From Diplonema papillatum (taxonomy: Eukaryota; Euglenozoa; Diplonemea; Diplonemida; Diplonemidae), in NCBI GenBank assembly GCA_030068145.1, contig JAPJBO010000627.1:62001-126000 (forward strand): DNA of 64,000 bases, read 5' to 3'. Shown here piece after piece: positions 40,976-53,314 of the stretch. Under the pieces are notes generated by a model. It saw only the letters and a program-made list of their open reading frames with translations, was not told the DNA's origin and ran no database searches. The translations under genes and the position numbers were made by a program. Position 1 is the stretch's first letter. Each line of letters starts with the position of its first letter.

Positions 40976-43900
40976 ATTTTTTGGGAGCCAGCGGTCGCGG
41001 CTTCAGCGGCGGCCTGGGCGCGACGTTGGAGGCCGCGGCGGGTCCGGAGGCTGCGCGCCGTGTTGGTCGCGACGAGTCGGCGGGCGAAGTTTTGGAGCAG
41101 CAGCACGCACTGCCGCCGGCGGGCGCGCGCGCGGGACCGGTCGGCGGCGTGGCGCCGCTCGAGGAACACCCGGGCGGCGCGCTGCGCGACCCCCGCCGCG
41201 TGGGCCTCGGCCTCGGCCGCCAGGTACGCCGCCGCCTTCGCGGCGAGGTCCCGCCGCCTCGTTTGCTTGCGCATCGCCGCCAGCCAGCACCTCGCGGATC
41301 GCTGCAGAACGGCGGCCGCCCGGCGCTGCGCCTGCGCCTCGACGACGCGGGCCCAGCACGCGCCCCGCCCCCTCCACCCGGCAGCCGCGCGCGCCAGGTC
41401 TCTTGCAGCCTCCGCGCGCTCTTCCGCGGCTTTTTTCGCGGCTCTGCGCTCGGCCTCGCGCCGCCGCTCCGCGGCGGCCCGGCGCTTCGCAGCGCAGATC
41501 CGGCCGAACCCGACGACCGCCAGCCCCGCGCGGGCCCGCGCCGCCTTCTCCGCGAGCGTGGCGCGGCTCGCCTTGTGCCGGCAGAACGCTTGGACCGAGA
41601 CCGCGGCGCTCTGCAGGACGCCCCGCAGCGCCTCGCGGAAGCAGGCGTTCTCGCAATCAGCACGAGCCCGCGCGTACGCAGCGGCAGCCGCCGCCTCCCG
41701 CGCAGAGAACGGCGCGCAAAGGGAAGGAGAGCGACCCCCGCTAGCTGGGGTGCAGGAACTGTCTCTTCGAAGGGTGTCCGGGTTTGTCACTTCCCGCTGC
41801 GTTTCCACTGCGCCGGCGTGTCGATGGGACAGTTCAGCTTCGACTGCGCGATGGGCACGTTCTGCGGATAGGAAGGCTCCGGGCAGCTGGCTGTCGACCT
41901 GCGACGCGAGCGCAAACGCCGCCGAAGGGGTGAGGGCGTGCGTGGCTTCGAACGGGCAGGCTCCGCGGAGCGCCCGTTGGGACCCATCAGGGTACGCGTC
42001 CTTTTCCCGACGGGTGTCCTGCTGGAGTCGGAAGGGTTCGAACGAGGCGTCCGCCCTGCGGTCTTGCAGCTCGCGCGGAAGCCCGTCGGACCCGGCGGCT
42101 TCGCCTTCGCAAAGGGTGCCGTATCCCGGATCACGCGCAAGCAGCCCCCGCGTGCCGTCCCCGGCATTGGAAAGGGCTGCAACCGGTGCATCCCCCACGA
42201 TGTGCGGTCGTTCGCGCGATTCCGAGCCTGGCTCGCCGGCGACACCCACGGAGGCTCGGCCTTCACACGCAGGCGAAACCGACACGGGGTCTTCACCTTT
42301 GGACAGGGCTGCAACCGGTGCATCCCCCACGCTGCGCGGTCGTTCGCGCAATTCTGACCCTGGTTCGCCGGCGACACCCGCGGAGGCTCGGCGGCTACGC
42401 ACAGGCAAAACCGACGCGGGGTCTTCACCTTTGGAAAGGGCCGCAGCCGGTTGATTCCCCGCGCTGTGCGGCCGGCGGTGCACTTCCGCACCCGGCGTGC
42501 CCGGTTGCGCCGCCGAACGACCGAAGTTGGCATCTTCATGGTCAGCATCTGCAGAGCAGGTTTCAAAAGGCGGTGCCGTATCGCGCACGTAGGCAACGGG
42601 AGGTTGACAAGGCGGACGCGGCGGCTGGATGGAAACGCGTACTTTGCCGGCGACGAGGCGAAGAGCAATGCTCGGCTCGACGTATCTGGACCCGGAATTC
42701 TTGCGGAAGAGCCAACCCCGGGCGACTTTCTGCATGCGGGTGGCCGCGGCTTGGGCGAGGCCTGCGCGAGCCCTGCAGGAGCGGCGGAGCTGGACGCACC
42801 TGACGCAGGCGGCGTGGGCCAGGCGGAGGCGGTGCAGCCGCTGGATGATCACAGCCGCGCGGCCCGCGGCCCGCAGCCAGGCGCGCGCGAGGTGCGCCCG
42901 CACCGCCGCCTGCAGCACCACGGCCGCCGCGCGGCGGACGCGGCGCAGGTTCTGCCGCGCCGCGCCGCCGAGGAACACCCGGCGGAGCACCGCCAGGCTC
43001 TCTTCGCTCATGCTGGGCAGCCTACTCGCCACTAGCGGTTCGGCTGCGGCCAAGCCCGGCAAGGCTGCCTGCGGAACTCTCCTTGCGTCGTTGGCGGTCC
43101 GGCCTTGCCCGCGAAGGTTCCCAAGGGTGGATGCGCGAGCCTGAGAAAGGCAGCTGTTGCCGCCTCTGTTGCTTGCCCGCGCTACACCGCCATTTTGCTG
43201 GCGAAGGTTCCCGAGCGTGGCCGCGCGGGTCTGCAAAAGGCAGCTGCTGCCGCCTCCGCTGCTCTCCCGCGCTTCAACGCCTTCTTCCTGGTAAACGTTC
43301 TCGACCGTGGACGCGCGGGTCTGTAGAAAACAGCTGCCGTGTCGTGCGCGCAATTCAGTACACGCAACGCCTTCTTCCTGGCGGAGATTCCCCGGAGTGG
43401 ACGCGCGGGCCTGCAAGGGACGCAATTCATCCGCAGTTCCTCCTTTTTGGAGCAGGTTCCCGGCAGTGCAGGCGCGGACTTGCAATGGCGGGTGCTGCTT
43501 GCCTTCTGCCATGCCCTCGGAGGCTGGTTCAACCGCTGCCAGTAGGCGGTGGCCGTCTAAAGGAGTTCCAATGGTGGCAGCCGTCCCGGTGTCACTATCT
43601 TCTGGCACTCCGTGCTCTCCATGAGATACCGTCGCGTCTGTCGCAATACTTGTTTCCCCATTACGCATCGCCCCGGAGGATCGTGAATTCAGGACCGAAG
43701 AATTTCCGCCTTCAATGAGGACTCTGTCGCAGTTCACCCACTGCACGTTGGGATGTGCGTCGGTAGTCGGAACAGCCGTGTCAACCTCTGCTTGTTCAGC
43801 CTTCCTCCCCTCGTCCGATTGGGACACTTGCACCCGAGCATCGCCGGCCCCATCGGGAACGTTTGCATGTCTACCATCTCCCTGGTCTGCGACGATCCCC

Positions 43901-46900
43901 GTTTTGCCCTCAAGTGACTCGGAGCATGGGGAAGCGGATCCGTCCTTTGCACAGGGATCTCGCTCGCTGCGTTCACAAACCACTCGCTCGGTGCGTTCGC
44001 AAGCCACTCGCTCGGTAGGGAATGTACGCGATGCCTGAACATCCTCCTCTGTGAGGATCCCTGCTGCCCTGGCCTCCATCATCGACGATTGAGAAGTATT
44101 GGCCCGGTGTTCGCCCACGACTCTCTCGTTGCCGGTGTGTGCATCATTCGCTAGCTCTTTGGGGAAAGTGTCCGTTGACTGAAGAACACCAGCTTCCTTT
44201 TGGAAGTCGTTTCCCCGTAGTTCGCCCGGGGGTGAACTCTCGCTGTCCATGCGTTCGCCCGTCGCGGTGGTTGCGTCTGTGGAGGGAGCGGCATCGTCGG
44301 TGATGCCGACATCTTGAGCTCTCTCAACACCTGTCCTTTCGCCGGTGGTCGAATCGGTGGCGATGGACATCGCTCCTTGCTCGCCATTCGCTGGCCTGGT
44401 GGGGAAAGCGTCGGTTGACTGAACAGCGCCAACCTCCCTTTGGGACGCATGTTCACCCGAGGGTGATCTCTCGCTGTCCGCGGGTTCGACGTGCACTGCC
44501 TCGGTGGACCAGGAAGGGTCGGTTGACTGGGGACAAGCGTTTACCCGACGCTCGTCCAAGGGGGATCTCTCGCTGTCTACGTGTTCTCCGGCGGCCGACT
44601 CCGTAGCGGAGGAGGTCGTCGTTTGGCAGGGCATGCGAAGGAGGAAGTCAGCGGACAGCGCCGATTCCTCGTCGTCTGCGCTCTGCGGGAACCCGAGGCC
44701 GGCCAGTATCCCGGCGCCCGACGCCAGAACGACGTCGAGATCCGGCGGCAATTCACCATCCGCCGTGCCGAAGCTGGACCCGGTGTCTCTACGATGCGAA
44801 GGAAGGTGGCCTCCGACAACGGCGGGGAAGTCTGGATGCTCCACCATGAGCGGACTCCCCGATCGCCCACCGTCACCGCCCGGCGCGAACGCGTGGAATT
44901 CGGACGTGCTGCTGCCTCGCCGAGCGAACCGTACAGTGCGGTAGGGGTCGTGCACTTTACCGGACAGCCCGGGTGACGGGGGCACTGGCCCGTCTTGCTG
45001 CGCTCGAATAGCCGCCGGCACGCTGCCGTGCCCTTGGCGGGCGCGGTCGTGTGTCGGGGCACACACCGCCAACGTCATGCCGAAGGGCAGCTGCACACTT
45101 TCGCTCGCCCGTTGGCGAGGCACGCTGCCAGCCCCAGGTTTGCTGCCCCCCGCAGATAACGGCGCGTATGGAAGGGCCGACGCATACACGCGCTGGATGA
45201 CTGGGATACGGGTGGCAGGACTCCGGTGGTCATCGGACACCTGGGGCCCAGCTGTCTTCGTGTGTGCAGTGTCCGACCAAGGCTGGCTCGCCAGCCTTGG
45301 CCTCGTGCACTGCACCTCCGCTACCGACGACCTCGGACGGTGCTCGCTCACCGGCTCCGAGAAGGTAAACGGCTCCCGTGGAGAGGCGGTTTGTCGTTCG
45401 TTGTCGAAAGGCTTCGCCCCGGAGGTTTTGTGCTGCTGCGCGCTGTTCGGCCACGGCTGGCTCGCCAGCCTCGGCCTCGGGTGCCGCCCGCTCACCGAAT
45501 CGGACATGGCGAACGACTCCCTTTGAGTGGCTGCGTGGTTTTCGTCAACCTCCTTTCCTTCACTGCGCGCTGAGTTGGCACGAAGCTGGGCGGACAGCTT
45601 TTGTCTCACAGACGGCGCGTGCGTGTGTCCAGAGGCGGGGGACGGCTCCTCTGAAGGGGGTTGTCTTCCGCGGGGCTGGAACTCGTCAGTGTCGGGGGGT
45701 GCCGAGCACGGCCAGGGCTCGGACGACACCCGTTTGGCTCTCGCGGGGTTTTGCTGCTGTTCGCAAGGCTGCGCCGCATGCGGGCGGGTCCAAGGGACGA
45801 TGTCCTGCGGCGTGAGCTGCAGCGAGCGCGCCCTTCCGGAGACCACCCGCCTGCCGGCGGACGCGCGCCGTGCGTCTGGCAGCGGGCGAGCGGGGGTCCC
45901 GGGTATCGAAGGGAGCATCGAGGCGGGCGGAGTGTCCGCACCGTCGGCGCTTGGCGGCAACGCCGCGGGATCACGAGCCACGCCCGCATGGTGCCCGAGG
46001 TTCGCAGCGCTGCCACCACTACCATTAAGAGAACCCCCGCTGCCGGTGGCGGGGGTGGCGGTGGCGGCGTTGTCACCACCGTGAGAACCGCCACTGCCCG
46101 TGGTGGTGGCGGCGGCATTGCTGCCACCCTGAGAACCCCCGCCGACGGTGGCGTGGTTGCCACCAAAAGAACCCCCGCTGCTGGCGGCAGTGGTGGCGTC
46201 GCTTCCGCCGACAGGGTCGTTGCCCTGGCCGCTGATGGTGGCGGCAGGAGAGGCGTGGTGGTAGCTCGGCGGGCAGGTCACACTCGCACCGCTCTCTCCC
46301 CCCCGTTGCAGCGTCGGAAGCCGATTTTCGCACGCCGCCCCGCCGGCCTGCTGCAGCGCGTGGCTCGCCTCCGCCCCCGACGACGAGCCGGCGCGCCGGT
46401 ACTGCGGCGCCTGCCGCGTGACCGGGCCGTCCAACAACGACAGCAACAACTGCTGCTGCTGCTGCGGCTGGCGCGGGGGTGGCGAGGGCAGCCGGGGGCC
46501 GGTTCGCTCGGCCTCCGCCTGCCTCGCGCGCGTAGCTCGCTTTTTGGCCAGAAACCGGGCCACGCCGTCGGCCAGCCCGGGCGGGGCCGGCGGGCCGTCG
46601 CCGGCCCGCAGGCTCAGCGGCCGCGTGACGCCGGGCGACGCGTCCCCCCCGTCGGCGGGCGGCGCGAACCCGAAGGCGTCGAGCACCTCCCTCCGGACGC
46701 CCAGAGGCTCCGGCACTAGGATGTGCGACACCAGCGCGCGGGCTTCAGACAGGAGCCCCGCCCACGGGTGGGGGAGAGGGGTCGAAATCGACCCGGGAAG
46801 CTCTTGCTTCGCGGACGCGACAGCGTCCGCGAAGCGGACACCCCGTCGAGACACGAGTGTGTACGGCGGTGAGTCCGGTGACGTGCGGGCGTGGTGCTCC

Positions 46901-47748
46901 GCGCTGGCGGCCGCGTACCGGAAGAGGCACGACAGCTCGCCGCAGGCGGGCGGAAGCCGGCCGGGGGAGGTCAGGCACTGGAGGAGGAGCACGGCTGCAT
47001 GGACCAGCAGCGCCCTGGGCGACGGAGAGTGCCCCTCGGCCGCGTGCACTGCGCACACCAGCTGGAACAGCTCGTCGGCCACGAGCGCGGGCAGTGCGGC
47101 ACACTCAGCCCCCCCCGCTGGGGCGACGTACGGGGACGCGACACACGCAATGCGGTTGCACCGCACCGCGGACAGCAACCCGGTGCGAAGCGCCGTCTGC
47201 CCGAGGGAAGACGACAGAGCGATAACTGGACGGGACGAGAGCGCCGCTTCAGCGCGGGAGAGGGAGGACAGCCCGCGGGCCGGCTGTGCGGGCCCGGACG
47301 GGGGGGCGTGCGAGAGCGCCACGGCGGCGTTGTTGCAAAACGCGGCAAGCGCCTCGACGAAGAGCAGCGAGTCGCGCTCCTTCGCGGCAACCTTGCGGCC
47401 GGCCGCGGCCTCCAAGCAGGACAGGAAGTCCCGGGCCCCGCCCGCCGGCGGCGACGCACCACCCCCCCTGCCGCCCTTGCGGAAGCGCCCCAGCGGCGCG
47501 AACGACCGAGCCCGCTGGAGTCCCTCGTCGGCACGCCCCCCCACACCCCCAACCAGCATCCGACCGCGGTACTTCTGCCCCACCGCTGAGGACGGCATCA
47601 CGGATCCCTCCCCGGACAAACCCTCCGACGCACCCCCCTGACTGCCCCCGTCCACGAAGCCGTGCGGGCTTCCCGTCGCCCCCGGCAACGCCGGTGCGTG
47701 GCCCCGCCCGGCGGGCTGCCGCTGCTGGCGGTCGTGCACGGCGTGCAT
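39181..47748 (-). CDS. Giant IQ-motif (calmodulin-binding) protein, 2,855 residues, one exon
   Basis: The frame is open upstream through a GTG at 47772, but the first ATG is at 47748 (MHAVHDRQQRQPAGRG). Residues ~60-340 are helical and unrecognised (DSLLFVEALAAFCNNAAVAL; ADELFQLVCAVHAAEG). Residues ~430-1570 are low complexity with Gly/Ser tracts and several degenerate internal repeat families, e.g. 'RASTLGNLR'. IQ-like motifs cluster at ~1610-1685 (VIIQRLHRLRLA, RMQKVARGWLFR), ~2045-2280 (with an Ala/Arg/Glu-rich helix), ~2390 (VIQKSYRGHLVRSF), ~2680 (CQRWWRGCRVRR), ~2742, ~2785 (VVQRSYRTHRGR) and ~2844 (VIQRAWRRRQ). IQ motifs bind calmodulin or EF-hand light chains. No myosin motor or kinase is visible, so a cytoskeletal or centrosomal scaffold is inferred. 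Spliced introns cannot be excluded. Confidence 0.8.
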
Positions 47749-50334
47749 CTCGTCCCCAACCAAACAAAACACGCGTCACTGGCTGACCACGGTTGAAACC
47801 GGAAAAAATGGTGAGGGGAGGGAATTGTTTTTCGTTCGCAACTTTTTTTTTTGTGGGCCAGCAAAATGACACAGTGTCAAAGAACGAGAACCGATCGATT
47901 GGCAGCGGACCGTCCTCACTGCCCGTTGGATGAACAAAAACAGGTTTGAAGGAAGTGCGCACAAACGGAGGCGCCGGACTATCCCCCACGCTCCCGTTGG
48001 ATCAAGAGAAACCAAGGGGGGTTTCGCAAGTGTATTTGTGTTGATGCGAACCCGCTGACCGCAGCGCCGAACGCACCCTGGGATCGCAGGATGCCGTCGC
48101 TCTGCTGGCAGCTTACTGCGCTCGCGGCCCCATGTCCTCGCCTTCTCTTTTCTTTTCTTTGAAAGGAGTGGGTCCCTTTGTCCTGCAGCAAACGTTTTGT
48201 ATTAATACAGACTGTTTCGAGTTTTTAAGAAGCCAGTATTTTTGAGTCTCCGGTTGACCGTGGGGGGGCAGGGAGGGGGTATCGTTGGGCGAGTTGACGC
48301 GGTTGCAGTGGTCACCGTCAGTGAGGCAGGCTATGCTTTTCTATCATTTACACTTTTCTGTACGTACTTCGTGTGGATTATTTCATTTTGGCTAGCAGCG
48401 TAGGACTGTAGCGACCGACACCAGGGTTACAAACGCAATGAACGTAACTTTAACATGTGTGAAACCTTTCGGCTGAAGGAGCAGGCCAGTGCTGTTGACC
48501 AGTTGGCGGAAGGTGTCCCCCTCTGTGAAAACCCGTCTATCGTCCAACTACAAGTCACGCGCAGTCCCCTTAAGTAGAACAGGAGTGGACCCCCCTGTGT
48601 CCTGAGGAAGCCTTTCGGCTGCAGGGCGTAGGATCGATTCCTACACAAGACCGTTTGGTGTGTCGAAAATGCGAGACACATGGCATCGCTGATGCTTATC
48701 GCCAGGGATGGGTTCTTCATATTCCAACCTGAAACTGGGCGAGTTGCAACGCATCTTGATTCCGCGTCTTCTTCTCGTGCCGAAGAGAGGGGTGAGTGGG
48801 TGGAAGCAAGACGAAAAAGTGGACCATTACTTCTTCTCCGCATTTTTCATATTTTTTTTCCTTGCTGGGAGCCTTTTTTCGATTTGGGGGAAGTTCCTCC
48901 TCAAACGTCCGAAAGGCCAGCCTTGTGTGATAGACAACAACGCGGAATGACATGCGGGCAAGAAATTCGAGGTTCCCCCGTTGCTGGTTTTCAACTTCAT
49001 TCATTTACAGAAGAGAAGAACGTAAAGAGAGAACAAAAAAAGAAGTGTGTCGCTTTTTTTAGCCATTTCGAGGTTTAAAAGGACCGGGTTTTTTAGAATT
49101 CTCCGGTTAACCGCCGAGTTGTTTCTTTTTTTCGTTCTATTTGCTCTAATTTTCTCGCTAATCGGCAAGCATTGCATTATGCTGCCGTCTCGGTCTCCAC
49201 GTCGCTGCAGAAAGGGTAAGTAGAACAAAACTAACTTGATGTCGATGTTTTGCGTGTTTGTCACGACTACATGGCACTGCACGACGCAGCAAGCAAGTGG
49301 GTGGTGGGTTACCGAGAGCGAGGAGCAGTTGTTTCATGGGAGAAAAGCCCTGCCGTTCGCTGCTACTGCTAGTCAGAAAGCATGACGATCCATCTCATAA
49401 GATCCAAGGATCGAAAAAGATCTAGCCCCAGACAAAAAAAAAACCTAGTTTTGCTTGTGCGCACTAGCGCTTGTCGCTTGTCACCTGCATTGGTAAGTTG
49501 GTAGTGCGCTGTGCCAACTACTAACGTTTAGTATCAACAATCAATCCAAGAAATAATCATTTCCGAGAGTAAGGGTCGTGCATTGGTAAAGGAAACACGG
49601 ACGATCAGCATCAACTGATCAATGCTGGTGAAGAATGATACAGTAAAATGCTCTTTTGTTCTTCACGTGTACAGGGAATAAATCACTGAGGGGGGGGCGG
49701 GAATAGCACGTTTTTGGTTGGGTTCTAATGACTGTGGACAGCCGTTGTTCCGGAAGTGTTCCCTTCAGCTCAACAGTACTACCAGGAAAAGATTCGTATG
49801 GCTATATTTTGTTTGTGCGCACTGGCGGAATTCGCCTGCTTTTGGTAAGTTCCATGTGGTACGCTGCCAACTACTAATGTTTAGTACCAACAATGCCTTG
49901 TTAACAACACAAAGTAGTAGACGGAATTTTTCTTGCAGAGTGCAATGCATTGCAGCACGTCACGGGGTTCAGCCTAACCGTGTGCATTCTGCGATCTCAA
50001 CCAACTCGTTTGCAAAAAGTGGGCTTTCTGGGACTTCTCTCTGAAGCGCACAGAAAGGAGGCGGGCTGTCATTCCCATTTGGCTAGCTGGAGAGGATGAC
50101 CGCGAAATAGCTGACAGTCACAGAGGGCTGCTAAAAAAAGCGACACGCGCAAGAGAATAAACGCTAGAATGGGGGGGGAGACATATTTCTTGGGCACGAA
50201 GACGCGTCCCATTCTCTTCCCGACATACGATAAGATATATTAAAACCCCCCAGGAACTCCGGCAACGATGCAACGATGGTTAGGGACACGGCGGTTAGCT
50301 CCAACCCTACCAGCTGCAAAATTTCCTGAACCAA

Positions 50335-50500
50335 ATCAAGGGTGGCGTTCCCTTTGGGGTTCGGCGCTTGCGCTGAACACAAGCCCGCAGAGACGGTCAA
50401 ACGCAGGGCATAAGCGGACGGTGTTGTGGCACTGTGCCAACTCCGACTAAGCTTTGCATGCTGGTGTTGAACGTCACGCCCTTGCCCCCGGAGCTTTTCT
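50335..50500 (+). repeat. Decayed F1 element
   Basis: GCGCTTGCGCTGAACACAAG, AGACGGTCAAACGCAGGGC and GTGTTGTGGCACTGTGCCAA follow the F1 order with many substitutions. Confidence 0.65.
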
Positions 50501-50510
50501 GCTGAGGCGG

Positions 50511-50536
50511 CATTTAGATGTAAATCTAAATGCCGC
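50511..50536. repeat. Perfect 11-bp stem hairpin
   Basis: GGCATTTAGAT, four bases, ATCTAAATGCC. The AGATGTAAATCTAAA core recurs at ~58550 at the start of an F3 MITE, so this is probably the end of a truncated F3 copy. Confidence 0.75.
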
Positions 50537-50619
50537 TCACGTCAACTCTTGTTAAGCCCTTACGGACGGGGTGCTAGTAGTAGTACATACCATACGTAGG
50601 TGCTATGGATACCACCGCA

Positions 50620-50860
50620 ACCACGATATCACACTAGCTGCTAGTGGATACATGGGTTGTGTGTACACACCCACGAGTATGGTGCAGCGGTGGATACCAC
50701 CAGCTACTCATCCCTGAAACCTAGGAGGTGGATACCACCGCATACCACGATACCACGGTAATGGGTGGTGGGTTGTGTGTACACACCCACGAGTATGGTG
50801 CAGCGGTGGATACCACCAGCTGCTCCCTCCTCAGCATCCCTGATACCTAGGAGGTGCGCC
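50620..50860. repeat. ~117-bp direct duplication rich in GGATACCACC
   Basis: GTGTGTACACACCCACGAGT...GCAGCGGTGGATACCACCAG occurs at ~50657 and ~50774, with further GGATACCACCGC and ATACCTAGGAGGTG units between and after. Confidence 0.85.
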
Positions 50861-52313
50861 TGGTATTGTGTCCGTGCTGGTGTTCTAGCCCCTGGGGGTC
50901 AGACCTCCAGTTCTAGACCTCGGGGGCCAATCTCCCACTGGACTGTGCAAGAGTCAGACCTCCCACCTTCTTGACCGGAGGATCTTTCACAGTTCGAGAT
51001 CAGGGAACGGAGTTATAGTTCGCTTGACAATCCGGGATTTTAGAGCCTCCGCGCAGCGGGTGACCGTCGTCGAATGGGTTCTTTTAAAGCTAACACGTAC
51101 TGGGTGGGTTTGGGGGGACATGCATGGCTTCTTTCGTGTACACGTTACTTGCTTGCTTTGGCAAGTCAGGCGTCGAAACAATTTGTGACCGACACCAAGT
51201 CACACACATCATATTTCAGTGGTTTTCTACTTCAAATACCTTGAGCGGGTTGATGCTTCTCCGCACGGTGGAGCTCAGCCTCAGAACGGAGTCAGAAGCT
51301 GAAGTAAAAAAAGCGGGTGGCGTCCGCTTCGGGTGGAGGGGGAACTATCCGTTGAGTACTTATTCCCTTACGTAAAACTGTAAAACACTTCCGGTGATAA
51401 GGCTTGCGCTGATAAACGAAGCAACGGACGATCAGCAACAGCTGACCAAAAGTGATGAAAACGATACGACAAAAGCATCTTGTTTTTCGAGAGTAAAGTT
51501 TCTCTTTCATGTGCACCGTTGTTCCGGAAGCGCTCCCTCGGTAAATTTAAAGGTGGGGAGTCGAATAATAACATTTGTGTCGTTGTTCGACAAATCTAAC
51601 TAAACAAAGTTCCGGGTAGCCGAACAGTAGCAGGATCAAGTAGTGGTAGTGTTTTTAGGCAACCAGACGTGTGTCCAAAAACTGTTCTATTCGACCCCCC
51701 CTTTACAAATGTGTTATTAAGAAAAAGAAAAGAAGAAAAAGGCGCCGCAAGGTCGATCGGAAGAAAGCTTGCCGCTCGGAATCAGCTGGCAGCCATTCGT
51801 TAAACGGGGACAAATGGTGAAAGAGAATGGGAGGGGAGATGCAAGAATGAAAAACGGGAGGGGAGATTGCTTGGGGGAAGAGAATCTGAGTTTAATTCTG
51901 AGGCAGAACACTGCCTCTCGTGCAGGTTTTGATGCGAGCACCAAGTATTTTTCTCAAGGAAATGAGACAAAAATAAAAAAATAGAAGAAGAAGAAAAGAA
52001 AAGCTGGAGGGTGAGACTCCGTAGTTTTTACTAGAATACATGGGATGAACCCACGCCCTCTGTTTTGTGTTTCCGACGATCCCGCTTGGGTGTGCAGATT
52101 GGTGTCTTTCGACCCGTTTGTTTTCTTTCCGATGCGGTGCTGTGCGCAGCTCGATCGCCTTTAGCTACCAACTAAGGTACACGTGGGTCAAGGCAGAGCT
52201 GGATACGAGCATCGAAGGCTTCGTTTCTGCAGGATGGGAGGGAAGCGCATGAGGTGTGCTAGATGAAGGAACAGCAGCTTCGCCTCTCGTTGATTTTTAC
52301 CCAGACGAAGAAA

Positions 52314-52450
52314 GAGAAGAAATGTGAAAACGGGGTTTCGCCTAGAGGCGTTTCGTGTTATTCTGCAGATGCTTTGAGCTATCTTTGTGTCTATGCTTTC
52401 AGTCGTCTTCTTAACCATGGTTAAGTGCGCAAATGGTGTCAGTCGAAGAT
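52314..52450. repeat. F5 repeat, third copy
   Basis: Closely matches 19999-20125 (AGAAATGTGAAAACGGGG...TCTTCTTAACCATGGTTAAG) and is followed by a truncated F3 MITE ending GTGACACC at 52553. Confidence 0.8.
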
Positions 52451-53187
52451 GGTTCGGCGCCGCCCACGTTATGTTTGCCTAGATTGAGTTATTTTGAGTA
52501 CATGAACCACATGGATTAGCATGCACTGCGGCTGCCAAAGATCCCGTGACACCGCACAAGGTGGTAAAACGCTCTTTTAGCGTTATTTTGTTTTATTTTC
52601 GATTGCTTTCGATGGGGCATGCAAAGAAGAAAGAAAAGGAGAAACGCAAACAGTAGTAGAAAGAGAGCGGCGGTAGCAGCGGTTTGCGGTGGTGGCCGCC
52701 GCGCATGTTTGTAATGCATCGAGCAATTTAGAGTGCAGTGAAGCGAGCGGTCGACGTGCAACCGTCGGCGACACACTCCAACCCTTGTATGCTCCCGAAC
52801 GTTGCTAGAGTCCGATGGCTATCAGGGGTCTGATGGGTGGTCACACTTTATAGTAAACAGGTGAACTGCTGCACACAGGCCTCGGTTCATCCTAGCGTCG
52901 CCACTCCCGTTTACCAGAAGGGGTCCACTTTCAACCAGATTCACACCACATTCTACGCCAGGGCGCAATGAAGTAACCCCCGATCGCACGCCCATCAGTG
53001 GAGTGTTGGTTCATGTCTGACACCAATAGGCCCCTGACGTGGTATTCCCTACCGCATCATCGAAGCCAGCACTGTACCCTCGTCCCCGTCCGCTCTGTCC
53101 CGTCCAGTTGAATCAAGCAAAAGCTGGATCAAAGCCACAGTTTGCGCAGGCGGCAGTGGTCACTTCTCGGTCAGCCGGCAGTCCCTC

Positions 53188-53314
53188 TCACGCGAAGTCC
53201 AGCCGCTCTCTGCACCTTTCGGATGTGAGCTTCGGCAGAGTGATCGTTGTGCTTGTGCCGTATCCGGGCATGTTGTGGATGTTGATGCTCCCTCCTAGGT
53301 ATTCGATGTAGCAC
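53188..53314 (-). CDS. Kinase exon 2 (C-terminal ATP-lid strand)
   Basis: Acceptor CATTCGCAG then G TGC TAC ATC. Encodes CYIEYLGGSINIHNMPGYGT, then STTITLPKLTSERCRERLDF and a final Ala before the stop. This matches the family's conserved YxxYFGGDLxxxSMEGYGTD end. Confidence 0.92.

Larger units (their letters stand above)
47749..53187. other. Repeat-rich intergenic region, no gene recognised
   Basis: Contains a segment (47877-47970) also found at ~19215-19300 and inverted at ~54577-54670 (GGCAGCGGAC, GGTTTGAAGGAAGTGCG). It also has F4 traces (48215, 49066, 51008), paired 60-bp repeats at ~49487 and 49842 (CCAACTACTAACGTTTAGTA), a decayed F1 copy (~50335-50500), a TACACACCCACGAG duplication and an F5 copy. 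Frames here match nothing I know. Confidence 0.45.

Noticed and set aside
40892-42454. 520-codon plus-strand frame over the IQ gene
   Set aside because: Ala/Arg-rich shadow; the minus frame carries several independent IQ motifs.
47749-47772. Extension of the IQ protein to 47772
   Set aside because: The codon there is GTG; the first ATG is 47748.
48620-48655. tRNA-like GGATCGATTCC near 48633
   Set aside because: B-box-like string only; no A box or stems around it.
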